From: Duganella lactea
GTDB lineage: Bacteria; Pseudomonadota; Gammaproteobacteria; Burkholderiales; Burkholderiaceae_D
Assembly: GCF_009857505.1 (NCBI RefSeq)
Contig: NZ_WWCP01000005.1
Span: forward strand, 124,001 to 188,000
DNA length: 64,000 nt
Direction of reading: 5' to 3'
Below the pieces are notes generated by a model that saw nothing but the letters and a program-made list of their open reading frames with translations, had not been told where the DNA came from and ran no database searches. Each line of letters begins with the position of its first letter. Position 1 is the stretch's first letter. Positions 19,658 to 28,395 of the stretch are shown here, piece by piece. The position numbers and the translations under genes were made by a program.

Positions 19658-21190
19658 ATGAAATCCAAGCTTGCCCTCCTTGCGCTGCTGGCCGTCAGCG
19701 CTGTCACCCACGCGCAGGACGCCGACAAGGCGCCCGCCCTCAGCAAAGAACGCGCCGCCGAGCTACAGGCCAGCGAGCGTTTGCTGAAGGCCGATTCCCA
19801 GGTCAGCAAGACCGGCCAGGTCACCATCAAGGGCAAGTCGGTGCCGTACAAGGTGACCGCCGGCACGCAGCCGGTGTGGGACAAGGAGGGCAAGGTGACG
19901 GCGTCGCTGTTCTACACCTACTACCAGCGCACGGACGTCAGCGACAAGAGCAAGCGTCCGCTGGTGCTGTCGTTTAACGGCGGTCCCGGTTCGGCCTCGG
20001 TGTGGATGCACATCGCCTACACCGGCCCGAAAGTGCTTAACCTGGATGCCGAAGGGTATCCGGTGCAGCCCTACGGCGTGAAGGACAATCCGCATTCGAT
20101 CCTGGACGTGGCGGACATCGTGTACATCGATCCGGTCAACACCGGCTTCTCGCGCATCCTGGATGGCAAGGCGGACCGCGCGCGCTTCTTTGGCGTGAAT
20201 GCGGACATTCAGTACCTGGCCGAGTGGGTCAGCACCTTTGTCTCGCGCGAAGGGCGCTGGACGTCGCCCAAGTACCTGATCGGCGAAAGCTATGGCACCA
20301 CGCGCGTGGCCGGTTTGGCGCTGGAGCTGCAGAACGCGCAGTGGATGTATCTGAATGGCGTGGTGCTGGTGTCGCCGACGGAGCTGGGCCTGAAGCGCGA
20401 CGGCGTAGTGGACGATGCGCTGAAAGTGCCTTACTACGCCGCCACCGCCTGGTATCAGAAGGTGCTGCCGGCCGACCTGCAGGCGCGTGATTTGAAGGAT
20501 TTGCTGCCGGAAGTGGAGGCCTTCACCACCGACGAATTGCTGCCGGCGCTGGCCAAGGGCGGTTTCCTCGATCCGCAGAAGCGGGCGCAGATCGCCGCGA
20601 AGATCGCGCGCTACTCCGGTCTGTCGCAGGAATACGTGTTGCAGAATAATCTGTCGGTGCAACCGCAGCAGTTCTGGAAGGAGTTGCTGCGCAAGCAGGG
20701 CAAAACGGTGGGGCGGCTGGATTCGCGCTACCTTGGCATCGACAAGACCGAGTCGGGCGACAAGGTCGATTACAACGCCGAGTTGACGTCGTGGCTGCAT
20801 TCGTTCACGCCGGCCATCAATCAGTATCTGCGCAATGACCTGGGCTACAAGACCGACATCAAGTACAACCTGTTCGGCGATGTGCATCCCTGGGACTTCA
20901 AGAACGAGAACACCGGCGAGAACCTGCGCCTGGCGATGGCCGCCAATCCGTATCTGAAGGTGATGATCCAGTCGGGTTACTACGACGGCGCTTGCACTTA
21001 CTTCGACGCCAAGTACACCATGTGGCAGTTGGACCCGAGCGGCAAGATGAAGGACCGTCTGCGCTTTGAAGGCTATCGTAGCGGGCATATGATGTATCTG
21101 CGTTCGGAAGACCTGGCGACGTCGAACGATGACCTGCGCGATTTCATCCGCTCGTCGACGCCGGCGCCGAACGCGCCAGCCAAATACTGA
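19658..21190 (+). CDS. Secreted S10-family serine carboxypeptidase
   Basis: A 510-residue exported peptidase with a clear signal peptide (first about 20 residues). It has the S10 oxyanion motif LSFNGGPGSASVW, the nucleophile Ser in IGESYGTTR, the Asp near QSGYYDGACTY and the His in YRSGHMMYL, so the catalytic triad is complete. Serine carboxypeptidases remove C-terminal residues at acidic pH; bacterial periplasmic members are thought to aid peptide scavenging. It follows the BNR gene after a short gap and may be its own transcription unit, ended by the perfect hairpin downstream. Confidence 0.93.
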   Translation: MKSKLALLALLAVSAVTHAQDADKAPALSKERAAELQASERLLKADSQVSKTGQVTIKGKSVPYKVTAGTQPVWDKEGKVTASLFYTYYQRTDVSDKSKRPLVLSFNGGPGSASVWMHIAYTGPKVLNLDAEGYPVQPYGVKDNPHSILDVADIVYIDPVNTGFSRILDGKADRARFFGVNADIQYLAEWVSTFVSREGRWTSPKYLIGESYGTTRVAGLALELQNAQWMYLNGVVLVSPTELGLKRDGVVDDALKVPYYAATAWYQKVLPADLQARDLKDLLPEVEAFTTDELLPALAKGGFLDPQKRAQIAAKIARYSGLSQEYVLQNNLSVQPQQFWKELLRKQGKTVGRLDSRYLGIDKTESGDKVDYNAELTSWLHSFTPAINQYLRNDLGYKTDIKYNLFGDVHPWDFKNENTGENLRLAMAANPYLKVMIQSGYYDGACTYFDAKYTMWQLDPSGKMKDRLRFEGYRSGHMMYLRSEDLATSNDDLRDFIRSSTPAPNAPAKY

Positions 21191-21200
21191 TATGACAGCG

Positions 21201-21233
21201 CCCGTCATTCCGCCCAGTAGGCGGAATGACGGG
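21201..21233. terminator. Perfect 14-bp hairpin between convergent genes
   Basis: CCCGTCATTCCGCC pairs perfectly with GGCGGAATGACGGG around a five-base loop, 11 bases after the peptidase stop and eight bases before the end of the convergent glycine-zipper gene. Without a T-run it may end transcripts of both strands only partly; the GTCATTCC core also resembles dispersed inverted repeats of this kind. Confidence 0.6.
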
Positions 21234-21240
21234 CTTGGCC

Positions 21241-21708
21241 TTATTGCTGTTGCTGGTTTTTGGCGATCTCATTGCCGGCGTAAGCGCCGCCTACGGCGCC
21301 GGCGATCGTCGCCAGCTTGCGGCCGTTGCCACTGCCAACCTGATTACCCAGCAAACCACCCACCACCGCGCCGATCCCCATGCCCAACGGGCTGTTCTGC
21401 GCTACCGGCGCGGGCGCCGGCGCTTGCACCACTTGCTGCTGCGGCTGAGGCGCGTAGGTGTGATGCACCACAGTCTTATGCTCCACCACGCGGCGCGGTG
21501 CCGGTGCCACCTCGGCAACTGGCGCGGCGGCCAGCGCGGTGCCACCGGCTGGCGTCGCCATCGTCGCGGCGACAGGCATAGCAGTGTCATTTTGTTTTGC
21601 CTGCGAATTCGGCAGGATGCCGGCAATGGAAGCGGCGCCAAGCAGGCTGACCAGCGTTACCGAAGCGGCGGCGGCAATCATCATTGGGTGCATGCGGGAA
21701 TGTTCCAT
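21241..21708 (-). CDS. Glycine-zipper 2TM-domain envelope protein
   Basis: A 155-residue protein. An N-terminal membrane anchor/signal segment (about residues 8-30) leads to a Pro/Ala/Gln-rich low-complexity linker and a C-terminal glycine-zipper (GMGIGAVVGGLLGNQVGSGNGRKLATIAGAVGGAYAGNEI split over residues about 108-148) of the Rick_17kDa/glycine zipper 2TM type, found in envelope-stress and outer membrane proteins. The ATG at 21708 is chosen because GGAG lies eight bases upstream; a longer in-frame start at 21732 lacks one. The specific role is unknown. Confidence 0.85.
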   Translation of the reverse strand: MEHSRMHPMMIAAAASVTLVSLLGAASIAGILPNSQAKQNDTAMPVAATMATPAGGTALAAAPVAEVAPAPRRVVEHKTVVHHTYAPQPQQQVVQAPAPAPVAQNSPLGMGIGAVVGGLLGNQVGSGNGRKLATIAGAVGGAYAGNEIAKNQQQQ

Positions 21709-21885
21709 TTTATTTTCTCCTGTACGCGCCAACAGCGGCGCTTACCGATAAAACGCAGCCGGCTTCATCACCGGTGACCTAAAAAGTGTTTCGAACGTAA
21801 GCAGTTGTTACGCCGCCACACCCCGGTTTTGCCCCGAAAACCGGCTTCCCCTCTGAGCATGCGACTATCGCGGTAGCACTTTTAC

Positions 21886-21912
21886 ATCAAATGGTAGCGC
21901 ATAACATTTGAT
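21886..21912 (+). promoter_or_regulatory. Operator-like palindrome 1 (lac-operator-like)
   Basis: ATCAAATG (21886-21893) and CATTTGAT (21905-21912) form a perfect 8-base inverted repeat with an 11-base centre. The inner TGGTAGCGCATAACA (21892-21906) matches the core TGTGAGCGGATAACA of the E. coli lac operator at 12 of 15 positions, pointing to a LacI/GalR-family repressor. It lies just upstream of the -35. Confidence 0.65.
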
Positions 21913-21924
21913 GCGTGATTTTTG

Positions 21925-21954
21925 TTGACAATAACTTTTCAAAACTCTTACACT
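21925..21954 (+). promoter_or_regulatory. Sigma-70 promoter of the TonB receptor gene
   Basis: A perfect -35 TTGACA (21925-21930) and a -10 TACACT (21949-21954) are separated by 18 bases, predicting a start near 21961. The start would fall inside the second palindrome, a geometry suited to repression. Confidence 0.7.
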
Positions 21955-21976
21955 CAAATGATCGCGCAACCATTTG
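21955..21976 (+). promoter_or_regulatory. Operator-like palindrome 2
   Basis: CAAATG (21955-21960) and CATTTG (21971-21976) with a 10-base centre ATCGCGCAAC repeat the design of palindrome 1; the inner TGATCGCGCAACCA fits the TGn4CGn4CA LacI-family pattern. It directly overlaps the predicted transcription start. Confidence 0.65.
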
Positions 21977-22036
21977 GCTATAAATTGCGCGTTTCATAAC
22001 AATAACCACGGTGATTAACCCCGAAGGAGACTGTCA

Positions 22037-25000
22037 ATGTTAGTTAAGCAACAGCAAACCCGGCATGCTGGCCGGAAAGTCGCGTTCACCCTGACCATCA
22101 TGGCAGGCCTGATTGCGCAATCATATGCTCAGGACACTGTCCCAACCGTCGCTCCGGCGCAGGACGACACCGCCGGCATGACCGTGGTGAAGGTCAGCGG
22201 CTACCGCAATTCGCTGCTGTCGTCGGCCAAGGACAAGAAAGAGGCGGTCGGCTTCCAGGATTCGATTAACGCCGAGGACATCGGTAAATTCCCTGACAAA
22301 AACATCGCCGAATCGCTGAGCCGCATTCCCGGCGTCGGCGTCTCGCGCGACATCACCGGCGAAGGCTCGACCATCCAGATCCGCGGCCTGGGTTCGAGCT
22401 TCACCAAGATTCTGCTGAACGGCGCGCCGGTCGCCGTGGCCTCGTCGGGCCCGATCGACGGCGCCAACACCAACCGCGAGGTCGACCTCGACCTGCTGCC
22501 GACCGACCTGTTCACCAAGCTGACCGTCAGCAAGAGCCCGACCGCCGACATGATCGAAGGCGGCGCCGCCGGCGTGGTCAACCTGCGCAGTGCGCGGCCG
22601 TTCGACAAGGAAGGCAAGTACGTCACCGCCAGCATCACCGCCACCAAGCAGCAGATCGCCGACAAGACCGGCGGCCGCGGCTCGATCATGGCCAGCCAGA
22701 CCTTCGGCAACTGGGGCATTCTGGGCGGCATCGCCCTGTCGCGCCAGCAAATCCACACCACCGGCTGGGAAACCGTCGGCTACACCAACGCCAACCTGTC
22801 GGCCGCGCAGAACACGGGCCCGGGCCGCAACAGCACCGGCGGCGGCAACTGGACCATTCCGGCCACCGTGCCGGCCGGCGCCGGCAATGGCCTGGTCACC
22901 GGCCAGGTGATCGATCAAGCCTGGCTGCTGGCGCACAATCCCGGCCTGACGATCGACCAGATCAACAAGGCCATCGTGCCGCGCCTCGGCCGCACCATGG
23001 ACTACTACGGCACCAAGGACAAGGGCTCGGCGATCTTCAGCGCCGAATACCGTCCGAGCGAGGCGTTGCACTTCTACCTGGACACCATGTACAGCAAGCG
23101 CGACGACAACATGACCCGGATGGACTACGACTGGTCGGTGCGTAACGGCGGCATGATTCCGCTGAACATGACGGTCGACAAAGCCGACTGCGCCAACGGC
23201 TGCACGGTCACCGGCGGCACCTTCGCCAACACCCAGAACTTCTTCGAGCACGGCTACCGTCGCGACAAGGTCGACATGCTGGGCATCAATCCAGGCATGG
23301 AGTGGAAGATCACCCCGACCCTGAAACTGGACGCGCAAGTCAACTACACCAAGAGCAAGTTCAGCCACGAAGCGCCGACGGTCTACCTGATCACCGCGCC
23401 GAACAGCGGCAACACCGTCACCTACAGCAACAAAGGCGGCATCCCATCGATCGTCTCCAGCACCGATCTGAACAACCCGGCCAGCTATGTCTGGAACACC
23501 GGTCGCGTCAACATTCAGAACGAGTTCCGCGACACCAAGACCAAGGGCTTCCACAGCGATCTGACCTGGGGCGACGACAAGTTCAACCTGAAGGGCGGCG
23601 TCGCCTATGACGACATCAGCCGCACCATCCGCGCCACCGACAATTCGGCCGGATGGCAGGCTGCGGTGTGCGGCAACAATCCTAGCGTGTTCCTGCAAGG
23701 TCCGAACGGCGCGCCGAACTGCGATGGCGCCTCGACCCCGGGCGCCAGCGCCGCCGCGCTGTACCCAGGCTATGGCACCGGCTACACCGCCGGCGCCACC
23801 ACGCCGCTGACTTACGGCGGTTCGCTGATCCCGCAAAGCGCGCTGGCCAGCTACATCGTGCCTGGTCCTTACGGCAAGGTGGTGGTGGACTGGGACCGCT
23901 TCGCGAAAGATTCGAACTACCAGAGCTACTACAACAACGCGCCGGCCAGCGGCTCGTCGTCGACCGGCGCCGCCGCCGGCTTCATCGGCGAGAAGTCCAC
24001 CGGCCTGTACTTCGAAGCCAACGGCAAGACCGAACTGGCGGGCTTCCCGACCCGCTACAACGCCGGCGTGCGTTACGTCCGCACCAAGCAGTCGGTGGGC
24101 TCGCTGAACTCGATCGCCGATCCGCGCAACGCCAGCCTGACGCTGAACGGCAGCAAGTATCCGAACATCAGCCAGTGGGTGTATCAGGACACCACCTATA
24201 ACAACACGCTGCCATCGGGCACCGTCGCCGTCAGCCTGCGTGACAACCTGGTGGCGCGCGCCGCCCTGTCGCGCAGCATGACCCGCGCCGACCCGAACGC
24301 GCTGCGTCCAGGTGTCAGCTTCTCGTCGGTGTCGGCGGACGTTGGCTCGATCGGCAATCCGGCGCTCAAGCCCTACCTGTCGGACAATATCGACCTGGGT
24401 CTGGACTGGTACACCGGCCGCGAAGGCTACGTCAGCCTGACCGTGTTCCAGAAAACGGTGGAAGGCTTCACCGTCAACGAGAACATCACCGCGCCATTCA
24501 GCTCGTTGGCGGCCTACGGCATCAACTACAACACGCTGACGCCGAACCAGCAGACCGCGATCAACTCGCGTGGCGGTCCTGACGCGGCCACCGTGGTGCT
24601 GACCCGTGCCCGCAACGCCGACGGCGACCTGCGCATCCGCGGCCTGGAAATTGGCTGGGTGCAGCCGCTCGACAAGATCCTGCCGATCCGCGGCTTTGGC
24701 ATCAACGAAACGGCCACCTTCATCAACCAGCGCGCCAGCGGCGAGGGCGCGAGCGGCTTCATCGCTCTGGGTGTACCGAAGCGTACCAACAACTTCTCGG
24801 TCTACTACGAGAACCACGGCTACATGGCGCGTCTGTCGCACACCTTCTCGACCGGCAGCCAGACCGCCAGCGCCAACCAGAACGGCATCACGCAAGCGGC
24901 GCTGTTCAGCAACGACTACAAGCAGCTGGACTTCTCGTCGAGCATCGACCTGTCGGAAGTGTTCGACAAGGACAACTGGCCAACGCTCAGCTTCGACATT

Positions 25001-25111
25001 GTCAACCTGAACAACAACTCGCGCAGCGGCTACTTCCAGTTCGCCAACGCGCCGTTCACGCAGTACTCGCCTGGCCGTACCTACTCGCTGGGTCTGCGCG
25101 CCAAGTTCTGA
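22037..25111 (+). CDS. TonB-dependent receptor (carbohydrate-type)
   Basis: A 1024-residue outer membrane active transporter. N-terminal signal peptide (cleavage near SYAQD, residue 32); plug domain about residues 60-190 with EDIGKFPDKNIAESLSRIPGVGVSRD and IQIRGLGSSFTKILLNG, the form of TonB receptors that work with carbohydrate loci in Caulobacter/Xanthomonas-type bacteria; then a 22-strand barrel ending in the outer membrane signature ...YSLGLRAKF with terminal Phe. No TonB-box-type FecA signalling extension is seen. It heads a locus with a GH35-like glycosidase and glucarate dehydratase, so an oligosaccharide with galactose or uronic/aldaric acid is the likely ligand (inference). Its promoter has paired LacI-like operators. 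Confidence 0.93.
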   Translation: MLVKQQQTRHAGRKVAFTLTIMAGLIAQSYAQDTVPTVAPAQDDTAGMTVVKVSGYRNSLLSSAKDKKEAVGFQDSINAEDIGKFPDKNIAESLSRIPGVGVSRDITGEGSTIQIRGLGSSFTKILLNGAPVAVASSGPIDGANTNREVDLDLLPTDLFTKLTVSKSPTADMIEGGAAGVVNLRSARPFDKEGKYVTASITATKQQIADKTGGRGSIMASQTFGNWGILGGIALSRQQIHTTGWETVGYTNANLSAAQNTGPGRNSTGGGNWTIPATVPAGAGNGLVTGQVIDQAWLLAHNPGLTIDQINKAIVPRLGRTMDYYGTKDKGSAIFSAEYRPSEALHFYLDTMYSKRDDNMTRMDYDWSVRNGGMIPLNMTVDKADCANGCTVTGGTFANTQNFFEHGYRRDKVDMLGINPGMEWKITPTLKLDAQVNYTKSKFSHEAPTVYLITAPNSGNTVTYSNKGGIPSIVSSTDLNNPASYVWNTGRVNIQNEFRDTKTKGFHSDLTWGDDKFNLKGGVAYDDISRTIRATDNSAGWQAAVCGNNPSVFLQGPNGAPNCDGASTPGASAAALYPGYGTGYTAGATTPLTYGGSLIPQSALASYIVPGPYGKVVVDWDRFAKDSNYQSYYNNAPASGSSSTGAAAGFIGEKSTGLYFEANGKTELAGFPTRYNAGVRYVRTKQSVGSLNSIADPRNASLTLNGSKYPNISQWVYQDTTYNNTLPSGTVAVSLRDNLVARAALSRSMTRADPNALRPGVSFSSVSADVGSIGNPALKPYLSDNIDLGLDWYTGREGYVSLTVFQKTVEGFTVNENITAPFSSLAAYGINYNTLTPNQQTAINSRGGPDAATVVLTRARNADGDLRIRGLEIGWVQPLDKILPIRGFGINETATFINQRASGEGASGFIALGVPKRTNNFSVYYENHGYMARLSHTFSTGSQTASANQNGITQAALFSNDYKQLDFSSSIDLSEVFDKDNWPTLSFDIVNLNNNSRSGYFQFANAPFTQYSPGRTYSLGLRAKF

Positions 25112-25117
25112 TCGTCT

Positions 25118-25149
25118 GGCCCCACCCGTCTCCCTGCGGGGCCTTTTTT
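25118..25149 (+). terminator. Terminator 1 after the TonB receptor gene
   Basis: GGCCCC (25118-25123) pairs with GGGGCC (25138-25143), followed by six T residues, seven bases after the receptor stop. Confidence 0.75.
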
Positions 25150-25152
25150 AGC

Positions 25153-25179
25153 CCGCCCCTACATGGGGCGGTTTTTTTT
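25153..25179 (+). terminator. Terminator 2, tandem, before the glycosidase gene
   Basis: CCGCCCC (25153-25159) pairs with GGGGCGG (25165-25171) around a five-base loop and is followed by eight T residues. It ends only ten bases before the glycosidase ATG, so it lies in that gene's leader and would cut read-through from the receptor gene. Confidence 0.85.
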
Positions 25180-25189
25180 AGGAGCAGCC

Positions 25190-26842
25190 ATGTTTGCATC
25201 GACCCGCAAAGTCCGCGCCGCCGCTTGCGCCGTGGCCGTCGCCTTGCTGGGCGCGATGGCCGTCAGCGCGGCCCAGGCCAACGCCTTGCCGCACCTGCGC
25301 AAGCAGGGTAGCGCGACGCAGCTGATCGTTGACGATCAACCGTTTCTGATACTGGGCGGAGAGTTGAACAACTCGTCCGCCTCTAACCTGGAATTCCTGA
25401 ATTCCCTGTGGCCGACCCTGAAGGCGGCCGAAGTCAATACCGTGCTGGCGCCGGTCGAATGGGACCAGATTGAACCGGCCGAGGGCCGCTTCGATTTCAG
25501 CGTGCTCGATGGCATGCTGAAACAGGCGCGCGCGAACAACACCAGGCTGGTGCTGCTGTGGTTTGGCGCATGGAAGAACTCCATGTCGACCTACGTGCCG
25601 GCCTGGGTGAAAAAAGACCTGCAGCGCTTCCCGCGCGCGCGTACCCGCGCCGGCGTCGCGCAAGAGATTCTGACGCCGTTCGCGCCGGCCACGCTGGCCG
25701 CCGATATCGCTGCCTATCGCGCCTTGATGGCCCACCTGAAGCAGGTCGATACGCAGCATACGGTGCTGATGGTGCAGGTAGAGAATGAAATCGGCATGCT
25801 GCCTGAGGTGCGCGACTACAGCGCCGCCGCCAACGCCGCCTGGCGCGCGCCGGTGCCGGCCGCGCTGACCGCCTATCTTGCCGCCAACCAGGCAACGCTG
25901 CAGCCGGCGCTGAAGTCGGCGTGGGAGTCGCGCGGCGCGCGCACCGCCGGCAGCTGGGCCGAGGTGTTTGGCGACACCGTCGAAACCGAAGAGGTGTTCC
26001 AGGCCTGGCACTACGCGCGCTTTGTCGAGGCGCTGACCGCCGCCGGCAAGGCGGTGTATCCGCTGCCGATGTATGTGAATGTGGCGCTGCCGCGTCCCGG
26101 CAAGCGTCCGGGCGAATACCCGAGCGCCGGGCCGCTGCCGCATCTGTTTGATGTGTGGAAGGCGGGCGCGCCGTCGCTGGATGTATTGGCGATCGATATC
26201 TACTTCCCCAACTTTGCCCATTGGGCCCGACAGTTCAAGCGGCCGGACAATCCGCTGTTTGTCCCCGAGGGCAATCAGGCCGACCGCAGCGACGCCGGCG
26301 CCGATGCTTTCTACGCCATCGGCGAGCACGATGCGTTTGGCTTCTCGCCGTTCGCCATCGATGAGGTCAAGGATGGCGGCTACTCGCTGCCGCAGGCTTT
26401 CCGCGTGCTGAAGCAGATTGCGCCGGTGATCAACCAGCATCAGGGCGGCGGCAAGATGCACGGCTTCAAGGCGCCGATGTCGTTTGACGGTGAAGTCGAC
26501 ACCGCGCCGCAGAAGGTGCGGCTGGGCGGCTACATGCTGACCGTCAGCTTCAACGCGCCGTGGGAGAAACTCAAACCCGCCGAGGTGCAGACGCGCGGCG
26601 GTCTGGTGATTCAGACCGGTGACGATGAATTCCTGGTGGCGGGCAAGGGTCTGACTTTTGTTTTCGGCAGCGAAAATGGCGATCTGGTCGGCATTGAGCA
26701 CGCAGCCGAGGGCACCTACGAAAACGGCCGCTGGAAGGCGGGGCGCTGGCTGAACGGCGACCAGACCCACCAGGGGCGCCATATCAATTTGCCTGGCGAT
26801 GGCTATACCATACAGCGTGTGAAGTTGTACCGCTATCGCTGA
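25190..26842 (+). CDS. GH35-like beta-galactosidase with C-terminal DUF5597-type domain, exported
   Basis: A 550-residue exported glycoside hydrolase. Signal peptide of about 30 residues (VAVALLGAMAVSAAQANA); a TIM-barrel of the GH35/GH42 clan with GGELNNSSASNLEFL, the EWDQIEPAEGRFDF strand, VQVENEIGML holding the acid/base Glu, and VPEGNQADR holding the likely nucleophile Glu; a beta-sandwich tail (about residues 420-550) of the DUF5597 type that accompanies such enzymes. It should release beta-galactosyl or related residues in the periplasm. The ATG at 25190 has GGAG nine bases upstream; an earlier ATG at 25163 lies inside the terminator hairpin and is rejected. Expression must pass two tandem terminators or use an unseen promoter. 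Confidence 0.88.
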   Translation: MFASTRKVRAAACAVAVALLGAMAVSAAQANALPHLRKQGSATQLIVDDQPFLILGGELNNSSASNLEFLNSLWPTLKAAEVNTVLAPVEWDQIEPAEGRFDFSVLDGMLKQARANNTRLVLLWFGAWKNSMSTYVPAWVKKDLQRFPRARTRAGVAQEILTPFAPATLAADIAAYRALMAHLKQVDTQHTVLMVQVENEIGMLPEVRDYSAAANAAWRAPVPAALTAYLAANQATLQPALKSAWESRGARTAGSWAEVFGDTVETEEVFQAWHYARFVEALTAAGKAVYPLPMYVNVALPRPGKRPGEYPSAGPLPHLFDVWKAGAPSLDVLAIDIYFPNFAHWARQFKRPDNPLFVPEGNQADRSDAGADAFYAIGEHDAFGFSPFAIDEVKDGGYSLPQAFRVLKQIAPVINQHQGGGKMHGFKAPMSFDGEVDTAPQKVRLGGYMLTVSFNAPWEKLKPAEVQTRGGLVIQTGDDEFLVAGKGLTFVFGSENGDLVGIEHAAEGTYENGRWKAGRWLNGDQTHQGRHINLPGDGYTIQRVKLYRYR

Positions 26843-26865
26843 ACTGAACTTATCGGAGTTAAACC

Positions 26866-28212
26866 ATGAGCAATTCCCCCGTCATCACCGCCATGCAGGT
26901 CATCCCGGTCGCCGGCTTCGACAGCATGCTGCTCAACCTGTGCGGCGCGCACGCGCCCTACTTCACCCGCAACCTGGTGCTGCTGACCGATAGCGCCGGC
27001 AACACCGGCATCGGCGAGGTGCCGGGCGGCGCCGGCATTCTGGCGGCGCTGGAGCGCTCGGTGCCGCTGGTGGTGGGCACGCAGATCGGCCTGTACAACC
27101 GCACGCTGAACGCGATCCGCGCGGCCATCGGCGGCCAGCATCAGGTGACGTCGGCGGCCGAGGCGGAAGTGCTGAAGCAGCCGCACGAAATCAATCTGCG
27201 GCTGGACAACGTGGTCACCGCCGTCGAAGCGGCGCTGCTCGACCTGCTCGGTCAGCACCTGGGCGTGCCGGTGTGCGAACTGCTCGGCTCCGGCCAGCAG
27301 CGCGACAGCGTGCCGATGCTGGCCTACCTGTTCTACATCGGCGACCGCCAGCGCACCGACCTGCCGTATCAAAGCGGCGAAGGCCAGCGCGGCTGGTACC
27401 AGCGCCGCAACGAGGAGGCGATGACGCCGGCCGCCATCGTCGAACTGGCCGAGGCGACGGTGGAGAAGTACGGCTTCCGCGACTTCAAGCTGAAGGGCGG
27501 CGTGATGCCGGGCGCGGTGGAGATGGAAGCCATCGCCGCCATCAAGCGGCGCTATCCGGAGTCGCGCGTGACGCTCGACCCGAACGGCGCGTGGTCGCTG
27601 CGCGAAGCGATCGAAATCTGCAAAGGGCAGGGCCACATCCTGGCGTATGCCGAAGACCCGTGCGGACCGGAGAACGGCTATTCGGGCCGCGAGATCATGG
27701 CCGAGTTCCGCCGCGCCACCGGCATTCCGACCGCCACCAACATGGTGGCCACCGACTGGCGACAGATGGCGCACTCGCATCTGCTGGGCGCGGTCGACAT
27801 TCCGCTGGCCGATCCGCACTTCTGGACCATGCAGGGTTCGGTGCGGCTGGCGCAGTTGTGCGAGCAGTGGGGCCTGACCTGGGGCTCGCATTCGAACAAC
27901 CACTTCGATGTATCGCTGGCGATGTTCACCCACGCGGCCGCGGCGGCGCCGGGCACCATCACCGCCATCGACACGCACTGGATCTGGCAGGAAGGCCAGG
28001 AGCGCCTGACCAAGGAACCGCTGCAGATCGTCGGCGGCGCGGTGCAGGTGCCGAAGAAGCCGGGCCTGGGCATCGAGCCCGACCTGGACCGCATCGCCGC
28101 CGCGCACGAACTGTACAAAAAAGTCGCCACCACCGCGCGCGACGACGCCATGGCGATGCGCTATCTGGTCCCCGGCTGGACCTACTCGCCGAAGCGCCCA
28201 AGCCTGGGCTGA
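26866..28212 (+). CDS. gudD: Glucarate dehydratase (enolase superfamily)
   Basis: GudD dehydrates D-glucarate (and L-idarate) to 5-keto-4-deoxyglucarate, entry to aldaric acid catabolism. The 448-residue product has the family length and motifs: GEVPGG near the N-terminus, the KLKGG catalytic lysine stretch, metal ligands in DPNGAW, EDPCG and TNMVATDW, and the [13 protein letters not shown] segment containing the second catalytic His region. The ATG follows a CGGAG site and lies 23 bases after the glycosidase stop, so the two are one unit. No kdgD or aldolase gene follows, so the later steps must be encoded elsewhere. Confidence 0.93.
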   Translation: MSNSPVITAMQVIPVAGFDSMLLNLCGAHAPYFTRNLVLLTDSAGNTGIGEVPGGAGILAALERSVPLVVGTQIGLYNRTLNAIRAAIGGQHQVTSAAEAEVLKQPHEINLRLDNVVTAVEAALLDLLGQHLGVPVCELLGSGQQRDSVPMLAYLFYIGDRQRTDLPYQSGEGQRGWYQRRNEEAMTPAAIVELAEATVEKYGFRDFKLKGGVMPGAVEMEAIAAIKRRYPESRVTLDPNGAWSLREAIEICKGQGHILAYAEDPCGPENGYSGREIMAEFRRATGIPTATNMVATDWRQMAHSHLLGAVDIPLADPHFWTMQGSVRLAQLCEQWGLTWGSHSNNHFDVSLAMFTHAAAAAPGTITAIDTHWIWQEGQERLTKEPLQIVGGAVQVPKKPGLGIEPDLDRIAAAHELYKKVATTARDDAMAMRYLVPGWTYSPKRPSLG

Positions 28213-28238
28213 GCCACTGCCGTCACCGCCGCCACCAC

Positions 28239-28265
28239 CGTCATTCCCACGAAAGTTGGAATCCA
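28239..28265. repeat. Dispersed-type inverted repeat after gudD
   Basis: The sequence CGTCATTCCCACGAAAGTTGG followed by AATCCA forms an imperfect hairpin (TTCCCAC with GTTGGAA around GAAA) of the kind scattered between genes in many proteobacteria. It marks the boundary where the conserved sugar locus stops and the accessory region begins. Confidence 0.5.
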
Positions 28266-28395
28266 TAGAACGCCAGAAGATACGTTCAAGCTAATCCGCA
28301 GCGAAGTTGGGTACAGCTTGTTGAGCTTCAATATCCTCCGGCGCATTCTGTCTAGAGTAAAAAGCATTTTCCACCACCTGATAGGGAGGTTCAAA

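Larger units (their letters stand above)
21709..22036 (+). promoter_or_regulatory. Regulatory intergenic region of the TonB-receptor locus
   Basis: This 328-base gap lies between the glycine-zipper gene (minus) and the TonB receptor gene (plus). Its second half holds the receptor promoter and two operator-like palindromes listed separately. The first half (21709-21880) shows no open frame or obvious structure beyond a possible minus-strand promoter for the glycine-zipper gene. Confidence 0.6.

Noticed and set aside
22121..24895. A 924-codon minus-strand frame across the TonB receptor
   Set aside because: Same effect: no start signal or recognisable motif, while the plus-strand protein has a full signal peptide, plug and barrel.
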